A DNA stretch of 64,000 bases. Source: Pseudoalteromonas arabiensis (GTDB lineage: Bacteria; Pseudomonadota; Gammaproteobacteria; Enterobacterales; Alteromonadaceae). The stretch spans positions 516,016 to 580,015 of the forward strand of contig NZ_LRUF01000024.1 of the NCBI RefSeq assembly GCF_001550155.1, read 5' to 3'. The notes beneath the pieces are model-generated. The model did no database searches, was not told where the DNA came from, and worked only from the letters and a program-made list of their open reading frames with translations. Made by a program: the position numbers and the translations under genes. Below are positions 53,276-63,946 of the stretch, piece by piece (the first letter of the stretch is position 1; every line of letters begins with the position of its first letter).

Positions 53276-54016
53276 ATGGCCGAAGAATTAAGATGGGCTT
53301 TAATCGTAATCAGTGTGTTTGTGATTGGTGGTTTATTAATACACGGACTTTGGTCTGTACGGAAAAAAGACAATCCAGAGGTTACGCAACAAGATCGGGT
53401 AGAACCTAACGAAACGACGCAAAGTGTAGCGGATAAACCTGAGCCTGTTGTGCAAGAACGCGATGAACCTGAATTTGGTGATTTAAGCTTTAGTGCTGAG
53501 ACTGAGTTACGCGAACTTGAGCCTGAAATGGAGCAGCAACCAGTCGTAGAAGAGCAGCCATTAGAGGCTGAATCCGTTACTGATGAGCCGCAGCAAGAAG
53601 TGCAACCAACAGACTTTATTATTGTTCACTTGCAAATGCCTGAAGGTTTATCGATGGAAGGCAGCCAATTGCTACCTGCTGTTAATATGCTTGGCTTCAA
53701 ATATTCAGAAGAAGGCTTCTTTAATCGTCACTTAGACCCTGCGGGTACGGGGCCTGTGTTGTTCCGATTAGTGAATATGTATAACCCTGGTACATTCGAT
53801 ATTGATAATATGGAACAATTTAGTACCGCAGGGGTAAGTTTATTTATGACCTTACCTTGTGAAGGGGACGGCTTGAGTGCCTTTAATATGTTACACAGTG
53901 CGGCAAAGAAACTTGCCGATGAATTTGGTGCAACTATTTTAAATAGCAACCGTGAAGAAATGACGGTTGACAGTGTGAGGGAATATGTTGAGAAAGTAAG
54001 AAGCTTTTCAGCATAA
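53276..54016 (+). CDS. zipA: Cell division protein ZipA
   Basis: 246 residues: an N-terminal membrane helix facing out (WALIVISVFVIGGLLIHGLW), an acidic, proline- and glutamine-rich linker (about 35-115), and the C-terminal FtsZ-binding domain from DFIIVHLQMPEG. It tethers FtsZ to the inner membrane. It lies 36 bp after smc, with a terminator before ligA. Confidence 0.95.
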   Translation: MAEELRWALIVISVFVIGGLLIHGLWSVRKKDNPEVTQQDRVEPNETTQSVADKPEPVVQERDEPEFGDLSFSAETELRELEPEMEQQPVVEEQPLEAESVTDEPQQEVQPTDFIIVHLQMPEGLSMEGSQLLPAVNMLGFKYSEEGFFNRHLDPAGTGPVLFRLVNMYNPGTFDIDNMEQFSTAGVSLFMTLPCEGDGLSAFNMLHSAAKKLADEFGATILNSNREEMTVDSVREYVEKVRSFSA

Positions 54017-54042
54017 TAGTCGTTGCACATTTATTGTATTTT

Positions 54043-54079
54043 AGGCCACTTGGCGATGACTCGTTTAAGTGGCTTTTTT
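54043..54079 (+). terminator. Terminator after zipA
   Basis: GCCACTT at 54045-54051 pairs with AAGTGGC at 54067-54073, then six Ts. Confidence 0.75.
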
Positions 54080-54085
54080 ATGTAG

Positions 54086-56458
<2,373 letters not shown>

Positions 56459-56459
<1 letters not shown>

Positions 56460-56950
56460 TGCGTTATGGGCCTGAATATTGGGATAAATACGGAGCATAT
56501 AGAACGCCTATAGCTTTTCATTTATCTCTATTAGTACTTTTACGCAGTTACTTTATTTGGCTTATGGCGGCGCTGAGTCGCCGCCCTGATTTAGATATTA
56601 TGTCGTTATTTTTTAACAGTAAGTCTGATTTCTTTTTTTCTATCGGTATTGCCGCCATTGCTTTATTACCTGCTGTTATATTTTGTTTAAGACGACCACA
56701 AGACAACCCTGATAGCGCAAAGCGACTGGCGAGCATATGGCGTTTTATGCGTTGGCCATTAATTTTATGTGCAATCATTGATTTAGGCTGGCTTACATAT
56801 CAAGCAGCGCATAGTCATTATCAATTTTCATTGTTTCTAGCGTGTCAAATGGTAATTGTATTATGGGTGTTGTTGTACTTACTGAAAAGTCGTTACCTCA
56901 GCGTATTTTTTAATGATTGGCCTGATCCAATTATTAAAAAAGGAGAATAA
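56459..56950 (+). CDS. DUF2919 membrane protein
   Basis: A 163-residue protein with four membrane segments. The opening RYGPEYWDKYGAYRTPIAF and RPQDNPDSAKRLASIWRF are as in DUF2919. Start and previous stop overlap as TAATG. Function is unknown. It is part of the ligA operon tail. Confidence 0.8.
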
Positions 56951-56951
56951 A

Positions 56952-57395
56952 ATGCTTCGTGTTAATAAGCTATTAGCTAAAATTTCAGTGGCAATTGCGC
57001 TCGTTTTACTGCTTTTATGGCTTGTCACACCACTGTGGCATAGTGCTGTTTTTTCATTGTTTGTTATTTTTTGGTGTGTGATTACAAGCTCTGCTTTGTA
57101 CCGAGTTACTCCTTTATTTAAAAACAGAAACCCAGTTGAAGAGTTAATTAAGCGAGATGTTAATCAGCTTGCTTTAATAAGCCTAGCAGGGTTATTTGAT
57201 TTTAAACGTAAAGCCGAATTTGTGTTAATAGGGCAAATCAAAACAATCAGTGTCGGTGAGGGCAGTATTGTTATCGAAGACATTAATTCACAACGGTTGC
57301 ATGCGGTACTGAGTGTCTCTAAAGCTGAGATAATTTCACACCTTCATATCATTTTATCAGCGCGTGAACGGCAGAAAATTACAATAACATCTTAA
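56952..57395 (+). CDS. Membrane protein of unknown function
   Basis: 147 residues from the ATG at 56952 with AGGAG upstream. Two N-terminal membrane helices (ISVAIALVLLLLWLVTPLW and AVFSLFVIFWCVITSSALY) are followed by a soluble part. It starts 1 bp after the DUF2919 stop. I recognise no family. Confidence 0.65.
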   Translation: MLRVNKLLAKISVAIALVLLLLWLVTPLWHSAVFSLFVIFWCVITSSALYRVTPLFKNRNPVEELIKRDVNQLALISLAGLFDFKRKAEFVLIGQIKTISVGEGSIVIEDINSQRLHAVLSVSKAEIISHLHIILSARERQKITITS

Positions 57396-57418
57396 GGCTT
57401 GCCGAGCCTTAGCTTTTT
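57393..57418 (+). terminator. Terminator of the ligA operon tail
   Basis: TAAGGCT-TGCCG-AGCCTTA with the stop codon inside the stem, then GCTTTTTGA. Confidence 0.7.
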
Positions 57419-57459
57419 GATGTAGTGTCTTGGCATACTTTAAATATTGAGGAGGCCTT

Positions 57460-57903
57460 ATGTTAACTTGGCAAGATATTTTAGCGTTCGCACAAACTGG
57501 TAATCCCACTCCGCCGCGCAGAGTCGAAAAGAGCTCCTCTGAGTGGCAGTCACAGTTAGATGAGCATACTTTTTATGTTACGCGTTTAAAAGGAACAGAG
57601 CGCCCACATAGCTCCGATTCATGTACTTTATTCGAACCTGGCAAATACGCTTGTGTATGCTGTGGTAATTTGCTGTTTGACGCAGATGAAAAGTTTGACA
57701 GTGGCACTGGTTGGCCTTCATTTACGCAACCAAGCAGCATAGAAAGTATTGCCTATATTGCGGATAACAGCCACGCAATGCAACGTATTGAAGCGATTTG
57801 TAATGTGTGCGATGCGCATTTAGGTCATGTTTTTCCTGATGGCCCAGCACCGAGCGGTCTACGTTATTGTATGAATGCTGTTGCCATGAAAAAATGCGAC
57901 TAA
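57460..57903 (+). CDS. msrB: Peptide-methionine (R)-S-oxide reductase MsrB
   Basis: A 147-residue MsrB: catalytic Cys137 in GLRYCMNAVAM, zinc pairs C65/C68 and C114/C117, and SGTGWPSF. It reduces methionine-R-sulfoxide in proteins with thioredoxin. It has good GGAGG upstream. Its end overlaps the convergent kinase gene by 4 bp. Confidence 0.95.
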   Translation: MLTWQDILAFAQTGNPTPPRRVEKSSSEWQSQLDEHTFYVTRLKGTERPHSSDSCTLFEPGKYACVCCGNLLFDADEKFDSGTGWPSFTQPSSIESIAYIADNSHAMQRIEAICNVCDAHLGHVFPDGPAPSGLRYCMNAVAMKKCD

Positions 57904-59849
57904 TCCAAGTACTGTGCAATAATAAAAATAAGGTGCTCTCGGTATATTGGTTTACTGATTATATAGTCAGTTAGAATATTCGATTGTGCCTTTTCATCTT
58001 TTAACGAGGATGCAGTTACTGCGATAATTGGAATGTGTTTAAAACGGTCGTCACTTCGAATTAACTGACATGCTTCAAGTCCACCCATTACCGGCATTTT
58101 TAAATCCATGATTATCAAGTCCGGTTGCTGTTGTTCTATTTTTTTAAGCGCGTCTTCTCCATTTATCGCGGTATCGATAGTAAAACTCCAACGTGATAAA
58201 AATGACTCTAAATAATCTCTGTTGTAGGGGATATCGTCGACAATTAAAATACGCGCAGGATTAAAGTGGTAGCTGGAGAGAGCAGGGTAGTTGCGATGCT
58301 CTACCTCAGCCATTGATTCTGCAAGCTCAATATTAGGAATTGATACAATAAATTCACTGCCTTTATCTTTTTCGCTTAGCACCGATAAATCGCCACCCAT
58401 TAGTTTAATAAAACGCAGTGAAATTGCTAATCCAAGGCCTGTTCCGCCGAACTCTGAACTGCGCTGCCCCTGCACTTGTTCAAAGTCATTAAAGATTAAA
58501 TCTTGCTGATCTTTAGGAATACCTTTACCCGTGTCTTTAACATGAATAGCAATATCTATATGACTTTCATCATCATGAGGCTTAAAATCGAAATACACAT
58601 CTACACGCCCTTGTGAGGTAAACTTTATTGCATTACTGATTAAGTTTGTCAGTACTTGGCGTACTTTATTGCTATCAAGTAATACCGGTGTTTTGAAGCC
58701 CGGGTGAGCTGTCACTTTGAAGTCGAGATCTTTTTGGGCACTTAATTGCAAAAACATCATGTTTAATTCATGACAGATAGTCGGGATCTCGACGCGATCT
58801 ATATCAAGTTGCATTTTTCCAGCATCAATTTTTGACAAATCAAGAATATCATTAAGTACATTGAGTAATGAACTACCTGAAATTGATATTGCTTCTAGGT
58901 AGCGACGCTTATTTTTGTCTGTTTCGCTATCTTGCAGTAACTGGCTAAACCCAAGCACCGCGTTGAGTGGTGTTCTTAACTCATGTGACATGTTTGCTAA
59001 AAAGCGACTTTTGGCTTGATTAGATTGTTCAGCTTGCTCCTTCGCATCAATATACTCTTGTGTGCGCTTAGCGATGGTTTCTTCTAATTGACTATGTTGT
59101 TCATGCATGCTGTTGATTTGCTGTCTTACCGCTGCTCGCATCATCTTAAAGCCACTTGCGAGGGTACCAATTTCATCTTGGCTTTTAATATTGATAGGGC
59201 AGTTTAAATCACCTGTGGTTACAGCATGAGAAAACTCTACAAGTTGTTCTACAGGTTGTAAGATAATTCGCCTGATGATGATATAGGCAATGATCATTGC
59301 GGCGAGTAGGTAAATTGCAAATAAAGAGATTGCGTTACTAATGATTGATTTTGTTTTTAGAGCCAAGTCTTTGTCTGAAAAAGTCACAATAACGTAACCT
59401 ATATTTTCACCTTGATGGTTATCAATGGGGACTGCGACGGCATATTGTTGATCTAAAGACGCAATGGTATTTTGATTTGGATTAAGTTGCTTAAGTATTA
59501 TTTGGTTTGTTTCTAGCGTATCAATTTTAGATGTGTCAGGATGCGCTGCAATAAAGTTATTCTGATCAATAAAATATATAGTTTCTAGGTCATCGAATGT
59601 ATTGTTTTTTAAGATGTTCTTTAACGTGATCCCCTGAATTTTTAAAACCCAACTGCCAATGGTGTTATCGGTTGTTAAATTGTCGATTTCTGACAGCATA
59701 GGTGAAACGATCGCATCGGCTTTCTCACTCATGTTTAGTAACGTCTGTTCTTTTAATTCAACTACATGCATAGAAGTGCTCACCCCCAAAATTAGGGTGA
59801 TGGTAAAACCTATAATCATCAAAATTTTATGAGCAATACTGACCCTCAT
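57900..59849 (-). CDS. Hybrid sensor histidine kinase with receiver domain
   Basis: A 649-residue inner-membrane kinase: helices at about 10-30 and 172-192 around a periplasmic sensor of Cache type (YFIDQNNFIAAHPDTSK), a HAMP linker, HisKA with His289 (NMSHELRTPLNAVLGF), HATPase with NLISNAIKFTS and GGTGLGLAISLRF, and a C-terminal receiver with Asp582 (MDLKMPVMGG). No Hpt domain is present, so phosphotransfer must go on elsewhere. Its start overlaps the solute-binding-protein stop by 4 bp (ATGA), so the two are translationally coupled. Confidence 0.93.
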   Translation of the reverse strand: MRVSIAHKILMIIGFTITLILGVSTSMHVVELKEQTLLNMSEKADAIVSPMLSEIDNLTTDNTIGSWVLKIQGITLKNILKNNTFDDLETIYFIDQNNFIAAHPDTSKIDTLETNQIILKQLNPNQNTIASLDQQYAVAVPIDNHQGENIGYVIVTFSDKDLALKTKSIISNAISLFAIYLLAAMIIAYIIIRRIILQPVEQLVEFSHAVTTGDLNCPINIKSQDEIGTLASGFKMMRAAVRQQINSMHEQHSQLEETIAKRTQEYIDAKEQAEQSNQAKSRFLANMSHELRTPLNAVLGFSQLLQDSETDKNKRRYLEAISISGSSLLNVLNDILDLSKIDAGKMQLDIDRVEIPTICHELNMMFLQLSAQKDLDFKVTAHPGFKTPVLLDSNKVRQVLTNLISNAIKFTSQGRVDVYFDFKPHDDESHIDIAIHVKDTGKGIPKDQQDLIFNDFEQVQGQRSSEFGGTGLGLAISLRFIKLMGGDLSVLSEKDKGSEFIVSIPNIELAESMAEVEHRNYPALSSYHFNPARILIVDDIPYNRDYLESFLSRWSFTIDTAINGEDALKKIEQQQPDLIIMDLKMPVMGGLEACQLIRSDDRFKHIPIIAVTASSLKDEKAQSNILTDYIISKPIYREHLIFIIAQYLD

Positions 59850-61210
59850 TGTTGAACCGCTCTATTTGACGTTAACTGCTTCATATCGACGTTAATTTTA
59901 GTATGGGTGGTTTTTATTGATTCTTTAATATCTGCACCATAAAAGATTTGACTAAATGTATATGAAATGACTTTTCCGATAACCGGAAATTCAACCATGC
60001 CCGCTTGTAAGCGATCTGGTGTGGCGTGATCAAATACCCATAGCATAGCGTTATTAAAGCCAGGTTTATTGACAAGAGTGAACAGTTTTTCTTGCCATAC
60101 TTTTTTTCGCGGAGGTGAGCCGCCAGTACTTAATAATGAAGCGGTTTGTTCACTTGTCGCCCATTGAATGAATAACCACGCAGCTGTTTTATTATTTGAA
60201 TGAGCATTAATTGTAAACGCCCAAGCCCAAGGAGAGGTTTCTCGTGCAACAGGGCCAGCTGGTAATGGGGCCGCTTCCCATTTATTCCAAATATCGGATT
60301 CTTCCGCTGTATCAATTTCATTATAGAAATGTGAGGCTAAAAAAGCGGATGCGAGCTTTCCTTGCTTAAACTGGTTTCGCAACTCATAAAAATGTAAAAG
60401 CCGGCTATTGTCTGGTGTGCCATAGCCAGTTACTAGATTGCGATACATCTTTAAGGCATCTTCTGTTTCAGGGCTATCAAACTCAGATTCCCCATGTTCA
60501 TTAATAACCTGTGCACCGTAAGCGCGCATAATGGGTAAAATAGTCCATGTGTTTAACCCTGCACCAGGCAAGGTGCGAGAGGCAAATGCGTGCATGCCCT
60601 TTAATTGCGGGTCAGTATCAATAGCGCGTTGTAATGCTACTTTTGTTTTTAATAGTTCTGCATACGTATCGGGGACTTTAAGATTGAAACGCGTAAATAA
60701 GTCTTTTCGATAAAAATAGATTGGCGCAGAAAAATCAAAAGGAAGTGAATACAATGCGCCATTAATGCGACAGAGCGCAAGACTTCGTTCACTAATATCC
60801 TCTAATTGATACCAACTTTTATCGGTAATGAGTGGATTTTCTAAATAAGGTGCTAAGGGCTCAATCCAGCCATTACTTTGTGCTTCACCTAAAAAAGTAA
60901 TTCCCATTGGGTGAACATCATATAAACCAAGTCCTTCACTTAAATCTTGGTGGCGTCTAATACGCATTTGAGATTGTTCAAGTGGGTGAAAGCCGACAGA
61001 AATACCAGTTAGCTTCTCGAATAGAGGAATATATGGCTTTAAAGCCATAAAAGCAGGCTGCTCATCAGCTAATATATTTATATGGCTACCAGCTTCACTT
61101 TGCCAATTGATCTTTGCTTGTTGCCAGTGTTGCAGCTCTGATGAGGCACTCGTATTAATACCGCCCAGTAAAATGATTAAAAAAAGAAAGTGTTTTAAAT
61201 ACGTTTTCAA
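59846..61210 (-). CDS. ABC-type periplasmic solute-binding protein without a transporter
   Basis: A 454-residue family-1 solute-binding protein: signal peptide (FLFLIILLGGINTSAS), then WQSEAGSHINILADEQPAF, YSLPFDFSAPIYFYRKDLFTRF, and ATSEQTASLLSTGGSPPRKK, as in maltose or sugar binding proteins. No permease or ATPase genes are beside it; it lies between a receiver-TPR gene and a hybrid kinase. The likely job is ligand recognition for the kinase, as LuxP does for LuxQ. This is inference from the context. Confidence 0.88.
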   Translation of the reverse strand: MKTYLKHFLFLIILLGGINTSASSELQHWQQAKINWQSEAGSHINILADEQPAFMALKPYIPLFEKLTGISVGFHPLEQSQMRIRRHQDLSEGLGLYDVHPMGITFLGEAQSNGWIEPLAPYLENPLITDKSWYQLEDISERSLALCRINGALYSLPFDFSAPIYFYRKDLFTRFNLKVPDTYAELLKTKVALQRAIDTDPQLKGMHAFASRTLPGAGLNTWTILPIMRAYGAQVINEHGESEFDSPETEDALKMYRNLVTGYGTPDNSRLLHFYELRNQFKQGKLASAFLASHFYNEIDTAEESDIWNKWEAAPLPAGPVARETSPWAWAFTINAHSNNKTAAWLFIQWATSEQTASLLSTGGSPPRKKVWQEKLFTLVNKPGFNNAMLWVFDHATPDRLQAGMVEFPVIGKVISYTFSQIFYGADIKESIKTTHTKINVDMKQLTSNRAVQQ

Positions 61211-61233
61211 AAGAAGCCCCAGTAAATCAGTTT

Positions 61234-62868
61234 TTAATCAGTAAGCTGTAGGTTCATTTTTGCTGCACGGGCTTTTATTTTTTCAAAACGCGCGGCTTGC
61301 TCATCTTCAAGCGTGTGCTTACTCAACAAGCGGTAGCATTTTTTGGCAAGTACAAGGTTGAAGGATTGACCTTGTCCATTGTTATCAAATAAACACTGTA
61401 ATAGATTTAGCGCAATGCTGGCATTTTTAGGCATGACTCTAAAAGCTTGTGTAAATGCTTCGAGTGCAACATTGAGCTGACCTTTATTAAAATGCGAAAC
61501 AGCGTGATTGTTTAACTCTTTTGGACCCATTTTGATGTCGCGACGCTCTGTTTGTTGCTGTTGAATATAGCGTACATAAACAGGATCGCTGACAGATGGG
61601 TGTCGCTCGCAATGAGTAATTATTTGATTAAAAAGCATTTGCGCTTTGTTATGAAAGCCAAGTTCGTGAAAAGCTTTTGCTTTATCAAGTGCTCCGTCGA
61701 CAGAGCGAATTTGCGTATCACTTTCATCAAGCTGTTCAATTAGTGCTTTTGCTTTTTGATGTTCATCTTTTAAGTAGTGTAATCGTGCATTTAAAACATC
61801 AATTTGAGTTTGGTTATTACTGTTCGGAAACTGCTGTTTTAAATCATTTAAATATTGATTAGTTTGCCTTGAGATACGATTAACTTGATCGCTTTGATCT
61901 GTGGTAAGCGCAAAGTCGATGCCTGCGCGTGCGGCATTTAAATAAATATCAGGGTGATCATGAATAGAGTGTTTTGCGTAATTGGCAATGTCTTTTTGTG
62001 TTAGGTAATTTTTCTCATAATCATGATTAAGTAAGGAAACGTGACTGAGTGCTTTTTGGCGAGAAATATTACGGGGAGCAATATTAACAGCCTGACTGAA
62101 GAAAGCTTGAGCCTCGTCAAATTGGTTTAGTTTAACCTCTAAGCGACCAAGCAAATCAAGTGCGACTAAGCGAGTTTCATTGCGTTGTAACATCGTTTTG
62201 AGCATACGCTGAGCGAGAATATGTTCGTTATTCGCGATAAGCGCTTCAACTAAGCCAACTTTAGCCCATGTAAATTTTTGAATATTGAGTACTGACTTGA
62301 AGAAAGCTTTTGCATCTTCATTACGCTTTAAGCGGAGTAGGGCATTACCCTTTAACCGTAACAGAATAGCACTATAAGTATTACTCTTATTTTGTAATAG
62401 CTCGTCTATGTGCTTAATTGCTTTAGAGTCGTTATCGTCATCAATTAGTTGGTACACACGCTGTAAATGGTATTTACGCATGAGTACTTTTTCGATACGG
62501 TTTTTGAGTTCATAAATTGTGTATGGTTTAACAAGAAAGTCATCGGGCTGTAGTTCTAATACACTATGAACTAATGAGCCGCTTGTCTCTGCTGAGATAA
62601 AAATAAACCCAGTTGAACTTTTAATATAACGTTTTACTTTTAGCTCTTCATAGAGCTGATAACCATCTTGGTGTTTGCTTAAATTAAATGAGCAAACAAT
62701 TAAATCAAACTGTTCAACTTGGCATTGCTCCTTGGCAGCTATTGCGTGTTCAGCAAAGCGAAGTTGACGAAAACCTAACCCTTCAAGAGATTGTTTCATA
62801 TAGCTTTGAGCTAGCGGCTGCTCTTCCACTATTAATATTTTAGCTTTCGAAAAAATCTTTGTAGGCAT
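61234..62868 (-). CDS. Receiver-like domain with TPR repeats, phospho-acceptor missing
   Basis: A 544-residue cytoplasmic protein. Residues 10-128 fold as a receiver (ILIVEEQPLAQSYM, FISAETSG, FLVKPYTIYEL with Lys114), but the acceptor Asp is replaced by Ser60 (VCSFNLSKHQDG) and the acidic pair reads EE. The rest (about 135-540) is TPR-type helix repeats. It cannot be phosphorylated in the usual way and may act as a scaffold or an inhibitor. REC-TPR proteins such as VieB of Vibrio cholerae are a general analogue. It heads the three-gene operon, 23 bp before the solute-binding gene. Confidence 0.85.
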   Translation of the reverse strand: MPTKIFSKAKILIVEEQPLAQSYMKQSLEGLGFRQLRFAEHAIAAKEQCQVEQFDLIVCSFNLSKHQDGYQLYEELKVKRYIKSSTGFIFISAETSGSLVHSVLELQPDDFLVKPYTIYELKNRIEKVLMRKYHLQRVYQLIDDDNDSKAIKHIDELLQNKSNTYSAILLRLKGNALLRLKRNEDAKAFFKSVLNIQKFTWAKVGLVEALIANNEHILAQRMLKTMLQRNETRLVALDLLGRLEVKLNQFDEAQAFFSQAVNIAPRNISRQKALSHVSLLNHDYEKNYLTQKDIANYAKHSIHDHPDIYLNAARAGIDFALTTDQSDQVNRISRQTNQYLNDLKQQFPNSNNQTQIDVLNARLHYLKDEHQKAKALIEQLDESDTQIRSVDGALDKAKAFHELGFHNKAQMLFNQIITHCERHPSVSDPVYVRYIQQQQTERRDIKMGPKELNNHAVSHFNKGQLNVALEAFTQAFRVMPKNASIALNLLQCLFDNNGQGQSFNLVLAKKCYRLLSKHTLEDEQAARFEKIKARAAKMNLQLTD

Positions 62869-63033
62869 TCGACTTGCGACCGAGTGATATTAAAGGTGAC
62901 TATAATAAACAGTCTAGCTGCTGACAAGGCAATTTGCAGGTTTAGTATAATTAGGACTGATAATTCATGCTAAATAATGGCTTAATTGAGTATTTAAATT
63001 TCAGGTATTGAAAAGCTGTTAAATATTTATATG

Positions 63034-63463
63034 TGTTAGGTCTTACTGGACTTAAACCATTGAGCCTGTGTTTTGTAAAGAGTGGCGATGCTTTTGAAGC
63101 TAGAGATAAAAATGAAGTCTTTAAAGAAAGTATTTATATGTGGTGGGTCTTACTGGACTTAAACCATCGAGCCTGTGCTTTGTAAAGAGTGGCGATGCTT
63201 TTTTAATTTATAAACAAAACAAGAAAGTATTAAATGAAGTGTTATATGTGATGGGTTGTACTGGACTTGAACTATCGAGCCTGTGCTTTGTAAAGAGTGG
63301 CGATGCTTTTGAAGCTAGAGATAAAAATGAAGTCTTTAAAGAAAGTATTTATATGTGGTGGGTCTTACTGGACTTAAACCATCGAGCCTGTGCTTTGTAA
63401 AAAATGGCGATGCTTTTTTTATTTAGAAACAAAACAAGAAAGTATTAAATGAAGTGTTATATG
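63034..63463 (-). repeat. Tandem array of four decayed tRNA-Val 3' halves (period about 107 bp)
   Basis: Units begin at 63034, 63140, 63249 and 63356, and the intact gene at 63464 keeps the same phase. Each resembles the 3' part of the tRNA (CCA end, acceptor 3' strand, T arm, anticodon stem-loop remnant) and lacks the D arm and the 5' acceptor strand. Two spacers alternate: one with GAAGCTAGAGATAAAAATG (after units 1 and 3) and one with AAACAAAACAAGAAAG (after units 2 and 4). So the array is a doubled two-unit block of about 215 bp. Confidence 0.85.
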
Positions 63464-63539
63464 TGGTGGGTCGTACTGGACTTGAACCAGTGACCCTCGC
63501 CTTGTAAGGGCGATGCTCTCCCAACTGAGCTAACGACCC
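63464..63539 (-). tRNA. tRNA-Val(UAC), copy 1
   Basis: A 76-nt cloverleaf with encoded CCA: acceptor GGGTCGT/ACGACCC, D loop AGCTCAGTTGGGAGAG, anticodon loop CTTACAA (anticodon TAC) and T loop TTCAAGT. The sequence matches bacterial tRNA-Val. It is the last intact gene in the transcription direction. Confidence 0.97.
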
Positions 63540-63563
63540 ACATATAAATTTTTGAAGATTAAA

Positions 63564-63626
63564 TGGTTGGTCTTACTGAACTTAACCACCGAGCCTTTTC
63601 GTTGTAAAGAGTTGCGATGCTCTTTT
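63564..63626 (-). repeat. Decayed tRNA-Val 3' half between copies 1 and 2
   Basis: It keeps the CCA-like end, T-arm remnant and anticodon-arm remnant (TTGTAAAGAGTTGCGATGCTC on the plus strand aligned to TTGTAAGGGCGATGCTC) and lacks the 5' half. It is nearly identical to the unit at 63752. Confidence 0.75.
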
Positions 63627-63639
63627 CTTTAAAAAGTAA

Positions 63640-63715
63640 TGGTGGGTCGTACTGGACTTGAACCAGTGACCCTCGCCTTGTAAGGGCGATGCTCTCCCAA
63701 CTGAGCTAACGACCC
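63640..63715 (-). tRNA. tRNA-Val(UAC), copy 2
   Basis: 76 nt, identical to copy 1, CCA encoded. Confidence 0.97.
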
Positions 63716-63751
63716 ATATAATCTTTTTCTTCGCATTCCATTATTTGATAA

Positions 63752-63814
63752 TGGTGGGGTTTACTGAACTTAACCACCGAGCCTTTCCGTTGTAAAGAGT
63801 TGCGATGCTCTTTT
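63752..63814 (-). repeat. Decayed tRNA-Val 3' half between copies 2 and 3
   Basis: Same type as the unit at 63564, with a few base differences, followed by the same TTTTCTT(C/T)AAAAAGTAA linker before the intact gene. Confidence 0.75.
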
Positions 63815-63828
63815 CTTCAAAAAGTAAA

Positions 63829-63904
63829 TGGTGGGTCGTACTGGACTTGAACCAGTGACCCTCGCCTTGTAAGGGCGATGCTCTCCCAACTGAGCTAACG
63901 ACCC
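63829..63904 (-). tRNA. tRNA-Val(UAC), copy 3
   Basis: 76 nt, identical to copies 1 and 2, CCA encoded. Confidence 0.97.
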
Positions 63905-63946
63905 GCGAAGATTAATCTAAATGAGAACACCACTAAGTATATTTAA

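Noticed and set aside
63140..63400. An 86-codon plus-strand open frame in the tRNA repeat array
   Set aside because: It reads through two decayed tRNA units antisense to the tRNA genes; the peptide repeats only because the DNA does, and no ribosome site precedes it.
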